Below are positions 17,863 to 27,676 of a stretch of DNA of 64,000 nt, in pieces. The stretch's first letter is position 1. Every line of letters begins with the position of its first letter. Made by a program: the position numbers and the translations under genes. This stretch comes from Brachyspira hampsonii (GTDB lineage: Bacteria > Spirochaetota > Brachyspiria > Brachyspirales > Brachyspiraceae). The stretch covers positions 1-64,000 of the forward strand of contig NZ_MDCO01000009.1 in the NCBI RefSeq assembly GCF_001746205.1, read 5' to 3'. The notes below the pieces were generated by a model. The model saw only the letters and a program-made list of their open reading frames with translations. It made no database searches and had not been told where the DNA came from.

Positions 17863-19050
17863 ATGATTAATTTTAATATAGTTGAATTTAAAAAAGATTC
17901 GGCAATATTTGTTGCTGGAGAAAATGCCAGAGAGGTATTTTATATAATTAAAGAGGGTATAGTAGTAGATAAAAATTATGTTATAGAAAATACTAATTTC
18001 GAATTTACTTCTGGAGATATAATAGGTATTGTTCCTGCTATACTTTCAGAGCCTTATTATTCAACTGCGATAGCCGCAACAGATGTACAGTTAGTAGAAA
18101 TATATGCTAGCGATATATACAATATAGAAGATACAAAAATAATAGAAAAAATATATAAACATTTAATAAAATTTATGGAAATATGGTTAGGCAAATATTT
18201 TTATAAATTATCAGAATCTTTAAATATAGAAAGCTATAAAGAAGATGATGCTTTTGAAATTGCAAATATTTATAATAATAATGGATATAAATCAGCAGCT
18301 CTTTATATGTATAAAAAAATTATAGAAATGTTCCCTAATGAAGACCATAATGAAATAAACAATAAAATAAATGAAATAGAAAATAATTATAACATAAAGC
18401 CGCCTTTAGAAATAGGTTATAATCTGCAGGAATATAAATCCGGTACTTGTATATTTTCTGAATTAGAGAGCAAGACAAATCTATATGTAATAAGAGATGG
18501 AAAAGTTGGGGTTTACAGTGTATTTAATGGAAAAATTATTACTAGAATAATATTTAAAAGCGGAAATATTATAGGTTATAAGCCCATATTTGGAAATAAA
18601 CTTCTTCTTACAACATGCATAGTATTAGAAGATACGATACTCCAAACTATAAATAAAGAAGATTTTCTCAAGTTAGCTTCTAATAATACTAAACTTCAGT
18701 ATCATCTTGTAAATATAATGGCAAGGAGAACATACAATACCATAATAAAAAGCTATAGTATAACAATAAAAAGTCCTCTCGGAAAATTTTATAGTATGGT
18801 ATATTCATTTGTAAAAACTGAATTGCTGTTTGATAAAAATATTGATTTTTTAGAACTGTCATATACTATTAAGGATATATGTTCTATGGTTGGTATAGAA
18901 AATACTAATTATATAAAATCAGAAATGAATAAAAATAAAGTAATATTATTTTCTAGTGATGAAAGAATAATAATACCAAATATAAAAAATTTCTTTAAAG
19001 AGTATGATATGTATAGAAAGAGAAATTCTACTCCAAATATATCTCAATAG
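17863..19050 (+). CDS. Dual cyclic-nucleotide-binding-domain regulator, array copy 1
   Basis: A 395-residue Crp/Fnr-related protein with an unusual layout. First cNMP-binding beta-barrel (about 1-105, with FYIIKEGIVV and GDIIGI), a helical TPR-like linker (FEIANIYNNNGYKSAALYMYKKIIEMFPNED, about 130-160), second barrel (about 185-290, with LYVIRDGKVGVYSV), and a C-terminal winged helix (LSYTIKDICSMVGIENTNYIKSEM, then IIIPNIKNFFKEY). The phosphate-binding cassette reads SEPYYSTAIA: the Arg that grips the cyclic phosphate in Crp is absent, so cAMP binding in the classical way is doubtful. It is the first of four tandem paralogues. Target genes unknown. Confidence 0.8.
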   Translation: MINFNIVEFKKDSAIFVAGENAREVFYIIKEGIVVDKNYVIENTNFEFTSGDIIGIVPAILSEPYYSTAIAATDVQLVEIYASDIYNIEDTKIIEKIYKHLIKFMEIWLGKYFYKLSESLNIESYKEDDAFEIANIYNNNGYKSAALYMYKKIIEMFPNEDHNEINNKINEIENNYNIKPPLEIGYNLQEYKSGTCIFSELESKTNLYVIRDGKVGVYSVFNGKIITRIIFKSGNIIGYKPIFGNKLLLTTCIVLEDTILQTINKEDFLKLASNNTKLQYHLVNIMARRTYNTIIKSYSITIKSPLGKFYSMVYSFVKTELLFDKNIDFLELSYTIKDICSMVGIENTNYIKSEMNKNKVILFSSDERIIIPNIKNFFKEYDMYRKRNSTPNISQ

Positions 19051-19158
19051 TTATGATTGAATATTTTGCTTGTATTATTATATTGTTTTTTTAGTAAACA
19101 TAATTATATGAAATTGTCATTAAATAATACAAAAGTTATATAATATAATCTTTTATTG

Positions 19159-19186
19159 TTGACATAATTTTTCTAAGTATTATAAT
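19159..19186 (+). promoter_or_regulatory. Promoter of array copy 2
   Basis: Perfect TTGACA (19159-19164), 16-base spacer, perfect TATAAT (19181-19186), 39 bases before the ATG. Confidence 0.88.
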
Positions 19187-19225
19187 TTTTTAATAAAAAT
19201 AAATAATATTTGAGAGAATATATTT

Positions 19226-20386
19226 ATGGAAAAATACAAGTTAGTTAAATATAAAAAAGGTGATATTATATTAAAAAATTCTCAAATGGCTAAAGATTGT
19301 TTCTATATAATTTTGAAAGGAAGCGTTATCTCTTATAATAGTTTTTACGACAATTCATATACATATAAAATGGGAAATATTATAGGTTTAATAGCATCTA
19401 TAACAAAAGAGCCTTACTATTCTACGGTAGAGGCAATAGAAGATACTGAACTATTTGAAATAAAAGTAGAAGATATAAATAGAATTAATAATAAACATTT
19501 AATAAATAAAATATTAAATTATTTATCATTTGTATTGGAAGTTTGGCTTAGTAAATATTATAGTTTAATAGTAAAAAATAAGATAGACCTATACAATAAA
19601 GAAGAAATATTAACTATGGCATCTATTTATAAAAATAATGGGTTTACAGATGCTAGTTATAGATTATGCTCATCGTATATTAAGCTGTTCAGCAATAGTG
19701 ATAATATTAATGATATTAATAATGTCAAAGAATTTATGAAAACTCTAATTATATCAAAAGAACCTGAAAATATAGGCGGTAATTCTTATAAGATGTATAA
19801 AGGATATTGTATATACAATGAGCTTGAGACTACAAATCATGTTTATTATATAAGATCAGGAAGAATTGGAATATATAATATAGCAGATTCTAATTATATT
19901 ACTAGAATACTATATCCGACACAATTTATTATTGATGACTATTCACCTGCACTTGAGTATAAAACTCTATTTACAACTGCTGTAGTTTTAGAAGATTCTA
20001 TTATAGATATTATGACTAAAGAAGAATTAATAACAATGCTTCATGATAATTCCGAATTAAAATTCCAAATTATAAAAATGATTTCTATGAAAGTTATAAG
20101 CACAATATTAAAAATTAAATCTATAAAGAAAACACAATTAAAAGATAGATTAATATTGATAATATACGCTATTCTAAAAATAGAGACTTTATTTTATGAA
20201 AAAACATATATAAGACTATACTATAAGATAGAAGATATAAAAAATATGATGCACGATAATGCAGATATAAATGAAATAACAAATGCATTAAAAAATATAG
20301 ATCATTTGGAAATTGATGGTTTTAATTATATCATAATTACAGATACAGATAAGTATTTTAAAGAATATGAAAGTTATACAAATTAA
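19226..20386 (+). CDS. Dual cyclic-nucleotide-binding-domain regulator, array copy 2
   Basis: A 386-residue paralogue of the preceding gene with the same order of parts: cNMP barrel (CFYIILKGSVISYNS, MGNIIGLIA), TPR-like linker (MASIYKNNGFTDASYRLCSSYIKLF), second barrel (VYYIRSGRIGIYNI, ITRILYP), and a C-terminal region that is the most degenerate winged helix of the four (LYYKIEDIKNMMHDNADINEIT). The phosphate-binding cassette is KEPYYSTVEA, again without the Arg. It has its own strong promoter in the 175-base gap, so copies can be expressed independently. The weak helix-turn-helix suggests it may bind DNA poorly or only as a partner. Confidence 0.78.
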   Translation: MEKYKLVKYKKGDIILKNSQMAKDCFYIILKGSVISYNSFYDNSYTYKMGNIIGLIASITKEPYYSTVEAIEDTELFEIKVEDINRINNKHLINKILNYLSFVLEVWLSKYYSLIVKNKIDLYNKEEILTMASIYKNNGFTDASYRLCSSYIKLFSNSDNINDINNVKEFMKTLIISKEPENIGGNSYKMYKGYCIYNELETTNHVYYIRSGRIGIYNIADSNYITRILYPTQFIIDDYSPALEYKTLFTTAVVLEDSIIDIMTKEELITMLHDNSELKFQIIKMISMKVISTILKIKSIKKTQLKDRLILIIYAILKIETLFYEKTYIRLYYKIEDIKNMMHDNADINEITNALKNIDHLEIDGFNYIIITDTDKYFKEYESYTN

Positions 20387-20452
20387 TTTTTATATCAAAT
20401 ATAATATTCAAATTATATAATTTTTTCAAAGAATATTACAATTATTTTTTTG

Positions 20453-20480
20453 TTGACATAATTATATCATATAGTATAAT
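20453..20480 (+). promoter_or_regulatory. Promoter of array copy 3
   Basis: Perfect TTGACA (20453-20458), 16-base spacer, perfect TATAAT (20475-20480), 45 bases before the ATG. Confidence 0.88.
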
Positions 20481-20525
20481 TCTGCCATTAATAGTGCTAC
20501 AAATATTAAATATACATAATAAAAC

Positions 20526-21683
20526 ATGAATAATTACAGAACTATAAAATTCTCAAAGTCTTCTTTTATATACGAGGAAGGAAATTTTCCAAAAGATTAT
20601 TTTTATATAATAACAAAAGGTAAAGCAATATCCTACGCAATAAATTCTGATAATTATAATAAAGAATATAAAGTTGGACATATCATAGGATTAGTAAATT
20701 TAGCTTCAGGAGAGCCTTATAATGTAAATATAAAAGCTGAAGAGGATGTTGAAGTTTTAGAGTTATCATTATCGGATATAAACAATATCACAAATAATGA
20801 TTTAATAAAAACAATATATTATTATTTTAATACTACATTAGAAACTTGGCTTTCCCGTTATTATATAAATTTAGTAAAAAACAAAGTAGATTTATATTAT
20901 AAAGAAAATATATTTATTATGGCAGAAATATATATAAAAAATGAATTTCCTGATACTGCCTATAGATTATATGAAAGCTATATAGATACATTAGAAGATA
21001 AAGATGATATAGAATATACAAAAAAAGAATTATCAAAACTTCCCAAGCCTAATAATCCAAGTATGTTTACTTCAAATATATTTTTATATAAAAAAGGAAG
21101 CTCTTTATTTACAGAATTTAAAGCAAGTAATAATTTATATATAATATTATCTGGGAGAATAGGAATATATAATATTATAAACGGAAAACTTTTACTTAAA
21201 GACATTTACAAAAAAAATTATGTTCTTGATGGATATGAACCCAAATTAGAGTATAAGCCTTTATTAACCTCAGCTATTGCTTTGGAAACTTCTTATATAA
21301 AAATAGTAACTAAAGAAGAATATATAGAAATGCTGATAAAAGATAAGCATTTTAGAAGCTGCCATGTAAAAATGATGTCAATGAAAGTAATAAATATTTT
21401 ATCTAGGATAAAAGCAATAGAAGAAAAAAATAAAATTTTAAAATTATTCATATTTATATCAGCTTTGCTTAAAATAGAAACTTTATTCGATGATATAAAC
21501 ACAATTATATTAAGCTATACTATCTATGATATACAAAATTCTCTAAATTTAGAAATAGATGACATTATTAATAATGTAAAAGAGATAAAATCTTTAGAGA
21601 TAGTAAATGATAAATATATAAAAATTGCCAATATTAATGATTTTTTTCAAGAATACTATGAATATCAAAAAAATAATTATTGA
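20526..21683 (+). CDS. Dual cyclic-nucleotide-binding-domain regulator, array copy 3
   Basis: A 385-residue paralogue. First barrel (YFYIITKGKAISYA, VGHIIGLVN), cassette GEPYNVNIKA (the Tyr-Ser-Thr-Ala of the other copies is replaced, so this pocket has diverged most), TPR-like linker (MAEIYIKNEFPDTAYRLYESYID), second barrel (LYIILSGRIGIYNI), and a C-terminal winged-helix-like end (LSYTIYDIQNSLNLEIDDIINNVKE, FFQEYYEY). The stop codon overlaps the -35 box of the next copy. No ribosome site of consensus type is visible before ATG 20526 (AATAAAAC), so translation may be weak. Confidence 0.77.
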   Translation: MNNYRTIKFSKSSFIYEEGNFPKDYFYIITKGKAISYAINSDNYNKEYKVGHIIGLVNLASGEPYNVNIKAEEDVEVLELSLSDINNITNNDLIKTIYYYFNTTLETWLSRYYINLVKNKVDLYYKENIFIMAEIYIKNEFPDTAYRLYESYIDTLEDKDDIEYTKKELSKLPKPNNPSMFTSNIFLYKKGSSLFTEFKASNNLYIILSGRIGIYNIINGKLLLKDIYKKNYVLDGYEPKLEYKPLLTSAIALETSYIKIVTKEEYIEMLIKDKHFRSCHVKMMSMKVINILSRIKAIEEKNKILKLFIFISALLKIETLFDDINTIILSYTIYDIQNSLNLEIDDIINNVKEIKSLEIVNDKYIKIANINDFFQEYYEYQKNNY

Positions 21684-21707
21684 CATACACTATAAATGTA
21701 TTAAAAT
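21680..21707 (+). promoter_or_regulatory. Promoter of array copy 4, overlapping the previous stop codon
   Basis: TTGACA (21680-21685) includes the TGA stop of copy 3; 16-base spacer; TAAAAT (21702-21707), 27 bases before the ATG. Confidence 0.75.
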
Positions 21708-21734
21708 ATTTACAAACAATAATAGGGATTATTT

Positions 21735-22937
21735 ATGTTAAAGTACAAAAGTATAAATTTTAATAAATCTGCTACAGTATTTATAGAAGGTCAGGAACCT
21801 AAATATACTTTTTATATAATAAAAAAAGGAAAAGTAGTAGTATATAGTTATTTCGCTGATAATTATACTGTGGAATATAAAGAAGGTGAAATTATAGGAT
21901 TATTCAATGCAGTTTTAAATGAACCTTATTTCTCTACAGTGAAAGCATTGGAAGATACCGAAGTAATAGAGATGAATATTAATGAAATAGAAAAAATAAA
22001 TAATATAAGTCTCATAAATAAAATATATGATTATCTTATTATTAATATAGAAAGATGGCTTAACAGATATTATTACTTTTTGCATAAAGAAAATAATCCG
22101 TATTACAACAGCCATAGTAAATCTTCAAAGCTTAATATTATAGAAATGTGTAAAATATATATTAATAATGGATTTTTTGATGCTTCATATAAATTGTACA
22201 AAAAATATATTGAACTTCACCCTAATGATGAAGAAAGAAAAGAAGAGCTTAATAATTTATATAAAAATCTAAAACCAATAGAAGAGCCTGAAAACATAGA
22301 GGCTAACATATATAAATATAAAAAAGGATATTGTTTATATACAGAGCTTCAAAGCAAAGATTATCTTTATATAATAAAGTATGGAAAAATTGGAGTATAT
22401 AATATATTTGATTCTAAACAGGTAACTAGAAGAGTATTATCTACTGATGATGTGCTAAACGGATACGCACCTATTTCCAAAAATAAGAAATATCTTTCAA
22501 CTACAGCTATAGTTTTAGAAGACTCTATTATTCAGTTAGTAAAAAAAGAAGATGCTATGAATTTGGTGCAGTCTGATAGAAATCTTAGATTATACTTTGT
22601 AAAGATGATGAGTATGAGAATATACGGTACAATTTCTAGAATAAGATCTTTTAATGCCAATAAGGTGGTAAGTAAATTTGTAATAATAATAGAAGCATTG
22701 ATAAAAACAGAACTTCTATTCAAAAATATAAATAAAATAAAATTCCAATACAATATAAATGATATTTGTTCTATGATAGGAATTGAATATAAAAAGAATA
22801 TAGAAGATGAAATATTAAAAATAAAATCATTAGATATATCAGATGAAGGATATTTAATGGTGAATGATATAGAAAGTTTCTATAAAGAATATGAAATATA
22901 TAAACAGAGAAACACACATAGAATAGAAAATGATTAA
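21735..22937 (+). CDS. Dual cyclic-nucleotide-binding-domain regulator, array copy 4
   Basis: A 400-residue paralogue and, with copy 1, the best-preserved form. First barrel (TFYIIKKGKVVVYSYF, EGEIIGLFN) with cassette NEPYFSTVKA; TPR-like linker (MCKIYINNGFFDASYKLYKKYIELHPND); second barrel (LYIIKYGKIGVYNI, VTRRVLS); winged helix (FQYNINDICSMIGIEYKKNIEDEI, LMVNDIESFYKEY). The pattern DICSM-GIE is shared with copy 1, which suggests these two share a DNA-contact surface. The stop overlaps by three bases the stop of convergent tlyA, with no terminator between, so the two transcripts may interfere. Confidence 0.8.
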   Translation: MLKYKSINFNKSATVFIEGQEPKYTFYIIKKGKVVVYSYFADNYTVEYKEGEIIGLFNAVLNEPYFSTVKALEDTEVIEMNINEIEKINNISLINKIYDYLIINIERWLNRYYYFLHKENNPYYNSHSKSSKLNIIEMCKIYINNGFFDASYKLYKKYIELHPNDEERKEELNNLYKNLKPIEEPENIEANIYKYKKGYCLYTELQSKDYLYIIKYGKIGVYNIFDSKQVTRRVLSTDDVLNGYAPISKNKKYLSTTAIVLEDSIIQLVKKEDAMNLVQSDRNLRLYFVKMMSMRIYGTISRIRSFNANKVVSKFVIIIEALIKTELLFKNINKIKFQYNINDICSMIGIEYKKNIEDEILKIKSLDISDEGYLMVNDIESFYKEYEIYKQRNTHRIEND

Positions 22938-23656
22938 ATAATAAAATGAGCTAAGTATTCTATATTACCTTTAGCCCCTTTTATGGGCGAAACTGTCCTA
23001 TTGACTTCCCTAAATCCTATTTCGGTGATTTTTGAAATGGCATTGTTTAATATTTTTTCTCTAAGCACATCATCTCTTATTATACCGCCTTTAGAAACTT
23101 CTCCTTTTTCAGCTTCAAATTGCGGTTTTATTAAAGTTACCCAGAATTCTAAATTATTTAATTCTTTAAATATAATAGGAGCTATTTTTGATATTGATAT
23201 AAAAGAAACATCACTCACCACTATAGATGGAATTTCATCATAAAACATTTCTCTTTTTATATCTTTAGCGTTAAAATCTTCTATGGATATTACTCTATTA
23301 TCATTACGAAGTTTATAAACCAGCTGATTATGTCCCACATCAAGAGCATAAACTTTTTTAGCACCATACTTAAGCAGACAATCTGTAAAACCTCCTGTAG
23401 AGGCACCAATATCTAGACATATTTTATTTTCTACAGATATACCGAATTCTGTAAAGGCTTTTTCTAACTTTTTTCCGGCTCTTGATACATATTTTATATT
23501 CTGTATAACTTCTATATTATCAGTATCTTTTATTTTATGAGCCTTGGAAGTTACCTTTACACCATTAACAAATACACAGCCTGCAAGTATTATATCCTGT
23601 GCTTTAGATCTGCTTTCTGTATAGCCTTTACTATGCACATATTCATCTAATCTCAT
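22934..23656 (-). CDS. tlyA: TlyA-family rRNA 2'-O-methyltransferase / haemolysin A
   Basis: A 240-residue protein. An N-terminal S4-like RNA-binding domain (MRLDEYVHSKGYTESRSKAQDIILAG, about 1-62) is followed by an FtsJ-type Rossmann methyltransferase domain with SAM motif LDIGASTGGFTDCLL and downstream ALDVGHNQL, SDVSFISI and IKPQFE. Homologues methylate 16S and 23S rRNA riboses; in swine-dysentery Brachyspira the gene was named for haemolytic activity in recombinant hosts, which may be indirect. The gene starts 11 bases after the upstream secreted-protein gene, so they likely form an operon. The stop overlaps that of the convergent regulator gene. Confidence 0.93.
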   Translation of the reverse strand: MRLDEYVHSKGYTESRSKAQDIILAGCVFVNGVKVTSKAHKIKDTDNIEVIQNIKYVSRAGKKLEKAFTEFGISVENKICLDIGASTGGFTDCLLKYGAKKVYALDVGHNQLVYKLRNDNRVISIEDFNAKDIKREMFYDEIPSIVVSDVSFISISKIAPIIFKELNNLEFWVTLIKPQFEAEKGEVSKGGIIRDDVLREKILNNAISKITEIGFREVNRTVSPIKGAKGNIEYLAHFII

Positions 23657-23667
23657 TTATATAAATA

Positions 23668-25179
23668 TTATAATCCAAGAAAAGATCTTATTATATAAAG
23701 AGAATTTTTTTCTTTATCTCTAGTATTAACTTTTAAAAGCATCTGAGTATGATTGCTTTCTAATATATTTGAAGTCAAATAAACTGATTCAAAAGTTTCA
23801 GTATATTCATCTCCTATGCCATATAATGATAAATTAGAATTGAACTCCAAATATAAAGCCATAGTATTATTTTTAGCTATGTCAATTTTATCGGCAGACA
23901 ATGCTGAGGCTGGTTTCTCATCATTAATTATCGAATCTATAGCATTAGAATTATCAGAAATATATAATATAGAATCTTTTATATAGCATGAATAACCGCC
24001 AATTGTATAAATATCATCAACAACATCTTCAGAAAATGCCTGTAATATTATCTTAACTGTATCAGTATCAGTTATAGAAGCAGAAATCAATAAAGCAGGG
24101 GATTCATCATCATTTGCATTAGGGTCGTCCCAAACAGATACAAATATATCTCCTCCTAAAAGTTCTATAAGTTTATAGGCATCTATTCCATTATCTTCTA
24201 GTGTTTTTAATTCTTCACTAAGAGGAAGATTTTTTAAATCTCCCATGATATTTTTAAGATAGCTAGCTAATTCTTTACTATTAAATGCTAATGATAAGAA
24301 TCCGTAATTATTTTCACCATTAACAAATGAATATATATTATCAGCTAATTCTTTTTTAAGTAATGAGCTATCATAAGGATAATTAGGAGTATAGCTGTCA
24401 AGAAGAATCTGAGCATCGCCATTATTGAAATTTATTTTTGTAGTAATGATAGCCCCTTTGTAAGCATCTTTAGGTATTCCGTCATAGCTTCTTCCGAATA
24501 AAAACTTAGCAAAATCAGAGTTTTCATCAGCTAATATTGATAAATTAGCCCAAATATAAGAATCATTAGTTTCATTTTCTAAAGCTAAGAATTTTTCATC
24601 TTCTAAAGGAGTATTATTAATAAATACATAATTAGCTATATTAGTAATATCTTCTTTATTTAATTCTTCATTGTACCAATAATTATCTTTAAGTTTTAAT
24701 GTAACAGAAAATATTTCTTTATTCCATGAAATTAAGTTATATTCATCTAATGCTAAATATCTGTAAGCAGCATTTTCAGCAACTGAAACTAATTTATCTT
24801 CCTGACTAGCCATTTTTATCATAAGTTTATCTAACTCAGTAATATCTTTAACATCAAAAAGTAATGTCATTTGCTGATATCCATTAAAAAAAACAATTCT
24901 TGAAGTCTTAGAGAAATCTATATAATCATTTAATCTATTAGTCATAACCTCGGCAACAAATGCATCATCTCTGTATTCTAAATATCTGTCGGCGTATTTC
25001 TGCATAAAAAATTTATTGAAAATATCCTGTAAATTAATTTCGCCTTTTTCTGCCATAGTTCCGGAATTAATAGAAAATACACTATCAACATTATTTGGTA
25101 TATATTTTTTATCTACAGCATAAGTAAAAGTGCTTAATGTCAATAAAAATAAAAAGATAAAGGATGCTACTCTGTACAT
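23668..25179 (-). CDS. Exported protein of unknown function
   Basis: A 503-residue protein with a cleavable signal peptide (VASFIFLFLLTLSTFTYA, then VDKKYIP). The mature part is a regular mix of strands and helices with phrases such as DIFVSVWDDPN, ISDNSNAIDSIINDEKPASALSADKIDIAKNN and a hydrophilic end; the layout recalls the DUF3352-like periplasmic family, but I cannot confirm this. No catalytic motif is visible. It has its own minus-strand promoter and lies directly upstream of tlyA. Confidence 0.6.
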   Translation of the reverse strand: MYRVASFIFLFLLTLSTFTYAVDKKYIPNNVDSVFSINSGTMAEKGEINLQDIFNKFFMQKYADRYLEYRDDAFVAEVMTNRLNDYIDFSKTSRIVFFNGYQQMTLLFDVKDITELDKLMIKMASQEDKLVSVAENAAYRYLALDEYNLISWNKEIFSVTLKLKDNYWYNEELNKEDITNIANYVFINNTPLEDEKFLALENETNDSYIWANLSILADENSDFAKFLFGRSYDGIPKDAYKGAIITTKINFNNGDAQILLDSYTPNYPYDSSLLKKELADNIYSFVNGENNYGFLSLAFNSKELASYLKNIMGDLKNLPLSEELKTLEDNGIDAYKLIELLGGDIFVSVWDDPNANDDESPALLISASITDTDTVKIILQAFSEDVVDDIYTIGGYSCYIKDSILYISDNSNAIDSIINDEKPASALSADKIDIAKNNTMALYLEFNSNLSLYGIGDEYTETFESVYLTSNILESNHTQMLLKVNTRDKEKNSLYIIRSFLGL

Positions 25180-25224
25180 TAACTATCTCCTTGAAAGTGA
25201 GTTACAAAAAAGAATATATTTTAT

Positions 25225-25252
25225 ATTATATGAGACTATAATTAAAAGTCAA
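25225..25252 (-). promoter_or_regulatory. Promoter of the exported-protein/tlyA operon
   Basis: On the minus strand TTGACT (25252-25247), a 16-base spacer and TATAAT (25230-25225), 46 bases upstream of the ATG at 25179. Confidence 0.8.
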
Positions 25253-25314
25253 GTATTTATTTACATACAATATTTTATATAAAAAAAATACTATAATTTC
25301 ATGTAAAAAAAATC

Positions 25315-25342
25315 TTGCAATTAAATATAAAATATTTATAAT
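25315..25342 (+). promoter_or_regulatory. Promoter of the GH57 gene
   Basis: TTGCAA (25315-25320), a 16-base spacer and TATAAT (25337-25342), 37 bases before the preferred ATG at 25379. Confidence 0.72.
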
Positions 25343-25378
25343 CATAAAATATTTTATTCCATGATATTAGGACATAAT

Positions 25379-27676
25379 ATGAGATACTTGATATTGCACG
25401 GTCATTTCTATCAGCCGCCAAGAGAAAATCCATTTTTAGGTGAAATACAAAAAGAGGCAAGTGCAGCACCCGCACATGATTGGAATGAAAGAATAACAAA
25501 TGAATGTTATAGTCCTAATGCATATTCAAGAATATTAGACGGATATGGAAGAATTATGGATATGTCTAATAACTATGAATATATAAGTTTTAATTTCGGA
25601 CCTACGCTTATAGATTATATAGCAAAAACGAGAAAAGATTTATTAGCAAGAATAATAGAAGCTGATAAAAAAAGTATAGAAAGAATTGGATACGGAAATG
25701 CAATTGCCCAAGTATATAATCATATAATACTGCCGCTTGCCAAAAAAGAAGATATGAGAGTGCAGATAAAATGGGGGTTATATAACTTTGAAAAATATTT
25801 CGGAAGAAAATCAAGCGGTATGTGGCTTTCTGAAACCGCTATAAATTTAGATGTAGTTGATGCTTTATATGACTGCGGAGTAAAATTTACAATACTTTCA
25901 CCATATCAGGCTCACTATGTAAAAAACATAACAACATTAGATGTATCCGGAGGAAAAATAGATACTTCTAAGCCATATTGGCTATACGGACATAATGGTA
26001 AAAGAATTATCGTATTCTTTTATGATCCTTATATATCTCAGGCTATAGCTTTTGAACATTTGCTTACTTCATCTGATAAACTTGCTGAAAGAATAAGAAA
26101 TGCTTATGGCGAAAGGAGACTTGTAAATATAGCAACTGACGGAGAAAGCTATGGTCATCATGAACCTTTTGCGGATATGTGTTTGGCAAGGTATTTCAAA
26201 GAGAATGTTCATTATGATAATATTACGCCTACTAATTATGAACATTATTTAAATATGTATCCTCCTACAGAAGAGGTTATACTTCATGAAGGCACAGGTG
26301 CAAGAGGTACTTCTTGGAGCTGTTCACATGGTGTAGAAAGGTGGAGAAGTAATTGCGGTTGCGGCGGTTGGGAAGGACTTGACTTATCTTGGAGAGGTCC
26401 TTTAAGAGATGCATTTGATATACTTAGAAAAATGCAGGATAAATTATTCAAAACTTTTTTAAACTTTACTGATGAAACTAGAAACTCTTTGAGAGAAGAA
26501 TATGTACGAGCGATATATAATGATTTAGATGCTAGGGACTTATATGAGATATGCAGCAAATATATATCATTTAAAGAATTCGTATTTTTAATGGAATCTT
26601 ATAAATATTCATTATTCTCATATACATCTTGCGGCTGGTTCTTTGAAGATGTATCAAGACTAGAACCTATAAAAAATATGCAGTATGCTGAACAGTCTTT
26701 CCATTATGCCAGATTGTTAGTAAAAGATAAAAATCTTGACTTTGTTAATGAAGCTCATGAAGAGTTCCTAAAAACACTAGAGAAGTCTATAAGCAATAAA
26801 CCAGAACATCATAGTGCCAGATATTTCTATGAAAAAGAAGCAAAAGCTGATGTGTTCACAAAACTTTATGTTATTAATTATTTTATCTTTAATCTTATAG
26901 CAAGCGAATATAGAGATATAAATATAAATATCTTTAAGCATGAAATAAAAACAACTAAGATAGAAAATAATATTATAGAAGGTATATTAATAGATAATAT
27001 AGCGGCAGATATATATTTTAGAGTTAATACATCAAGTGAAAATCATGAATTTAAAAATCAAATACAAATATCAGAATATTATGATAAGTTAGATAACTCT
27101 TCTGTTTATACGATGTATTTAAAAGATTTAAATTCAGATATAAGAGATAAATTAGCTGACAGTTTATTTGAAAGTGATATTAAAAAATTAGATCATTTGA
27201 TGCATGAAATATATCCTGAATATAGAAAACTTTTTACATACTTCAATTTGAATAGTATTACTCCTGATTATGATTATAGAAGAATAATGGGAGCTATGGC
27301 ATCGCCTATACTTAGAGAAAAAATCATAGATAGAGGAAGAGATGCTTATGATGAGGTATCAGAAAATTTAAAAGATGCAAGAAGTGCAGGAATATTTATA
27401 TCAAACAGCGGAATATCCAGCTTAATCGGAGATAATATAAAAAATGCTTTGAATACATTATATGAAACCGGAAATCCTGAAACAATATATGATGTACTTA
27501 AAGATGTTAAGTTCTTATCAAATAATGATATGCCTATAGATAGAAATACATTTGAAAATATATTTTATAAGATAATCTTAAAGTATAAAAATACGGATAT
27601 ACAATTTAATGATAATGAAAAAGCATCATTCAAAGAATTAGGATATTGGCTTAATTTCAATATGGATAATATATAA
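25379..27676 (+). CDS. Glycoside hydrolase family 57 protein with DUF3536
   Basis: A 765-residue cytoplasmic enzyme of alpha-glucan metabolism. ATG 25379 (MRYLILHGHFYQPPRENPFLG) is preferred to ATG 25361 because AGGA lies 6 bases before it and the HGHFYQPPRENP motif is the usual N-terminus. The GH57 catalytic barrel occupies about residues 1-300: HFYQPPREN, WNERITNECY, the nucleophile region WLSETAI, and the acid region NIATDGESYGHHEPF. The C-terminal part carries DUF3536 (SCSHGVERWRSNCGCG, then a long helical tail). Such enzymes act as amylases or branching-type enzymes; the exact bond is not readable. glgA is in the same window but 33 kb away. No signal peptide. Confidence 0.88.
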   Translation: MRYLILHGHFYQPPRENPFLGEIQKEASAAPAHDWNERITNECYSPNAYSRILDGYGRIMDMSNNYEYISFNFGPTLIDYIAKTRKDLLARIIEADKKSIERIGYGNAIAQVYNHIILPLAKKEDMRVQIKWGLYNFEKYFGRKSSGMWLSETAINLDVVDALYDCGVKFTILSPYQAHYVKNITTLDVSGGKIDTSKPYWLYGHNGKRIIVFFYDPYISQAIAFEHLLTSSDKLAERIRNAYGERRLVNIATDGESYGHHEPFADMCLARYFKENVHYDNITPTNYEHYLNMYPPTEEVILHEGTGARGTSWSCSHGVERWRSNCGCGGWEGLDLSWRGPLRDAFDILRKMQDKLFKTFLNFTDETRNSLREEYVRAIYNDLDARDLYEICSKYISFKEFVFLMESYKYSLFSYTSCGWFFEDVSRLEPIKNMQYAEQSFHYARLLVKDKNLDFVNEAHEEFLKTLEKSISNKPEHHSARYFYEKEAKADVFTKLYVINYFIFNLIASEYRDININIFKHEIKTTKIENNIIEGILIDNIAADIYFRVNTSSENHEFKNQIQISEYYDKLDNSSVYTMYLKDLNSDIRDKLADSLFESDIKKLDHLMHEIYPEYRKLFTYFNLNSITPDYDYRRIMGAMASPILREKIIDRGRDAYDEVSENLKDARSAGIFISNSGISSLIGDNIKNALNTLYETGNPETIYDVLKDVKFLSNNDMPIDRNTFENIFYKIILKYKNTDIQFNDNEKASFKELGYWLNFNMDNI

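Noticed and set aside
17863-22937. Four-gene array as a single operon
   Set aside because: Each gap contains its own near-consensus promoter, and one overlaps the preceding stop codon, so independent transcription is more likely.
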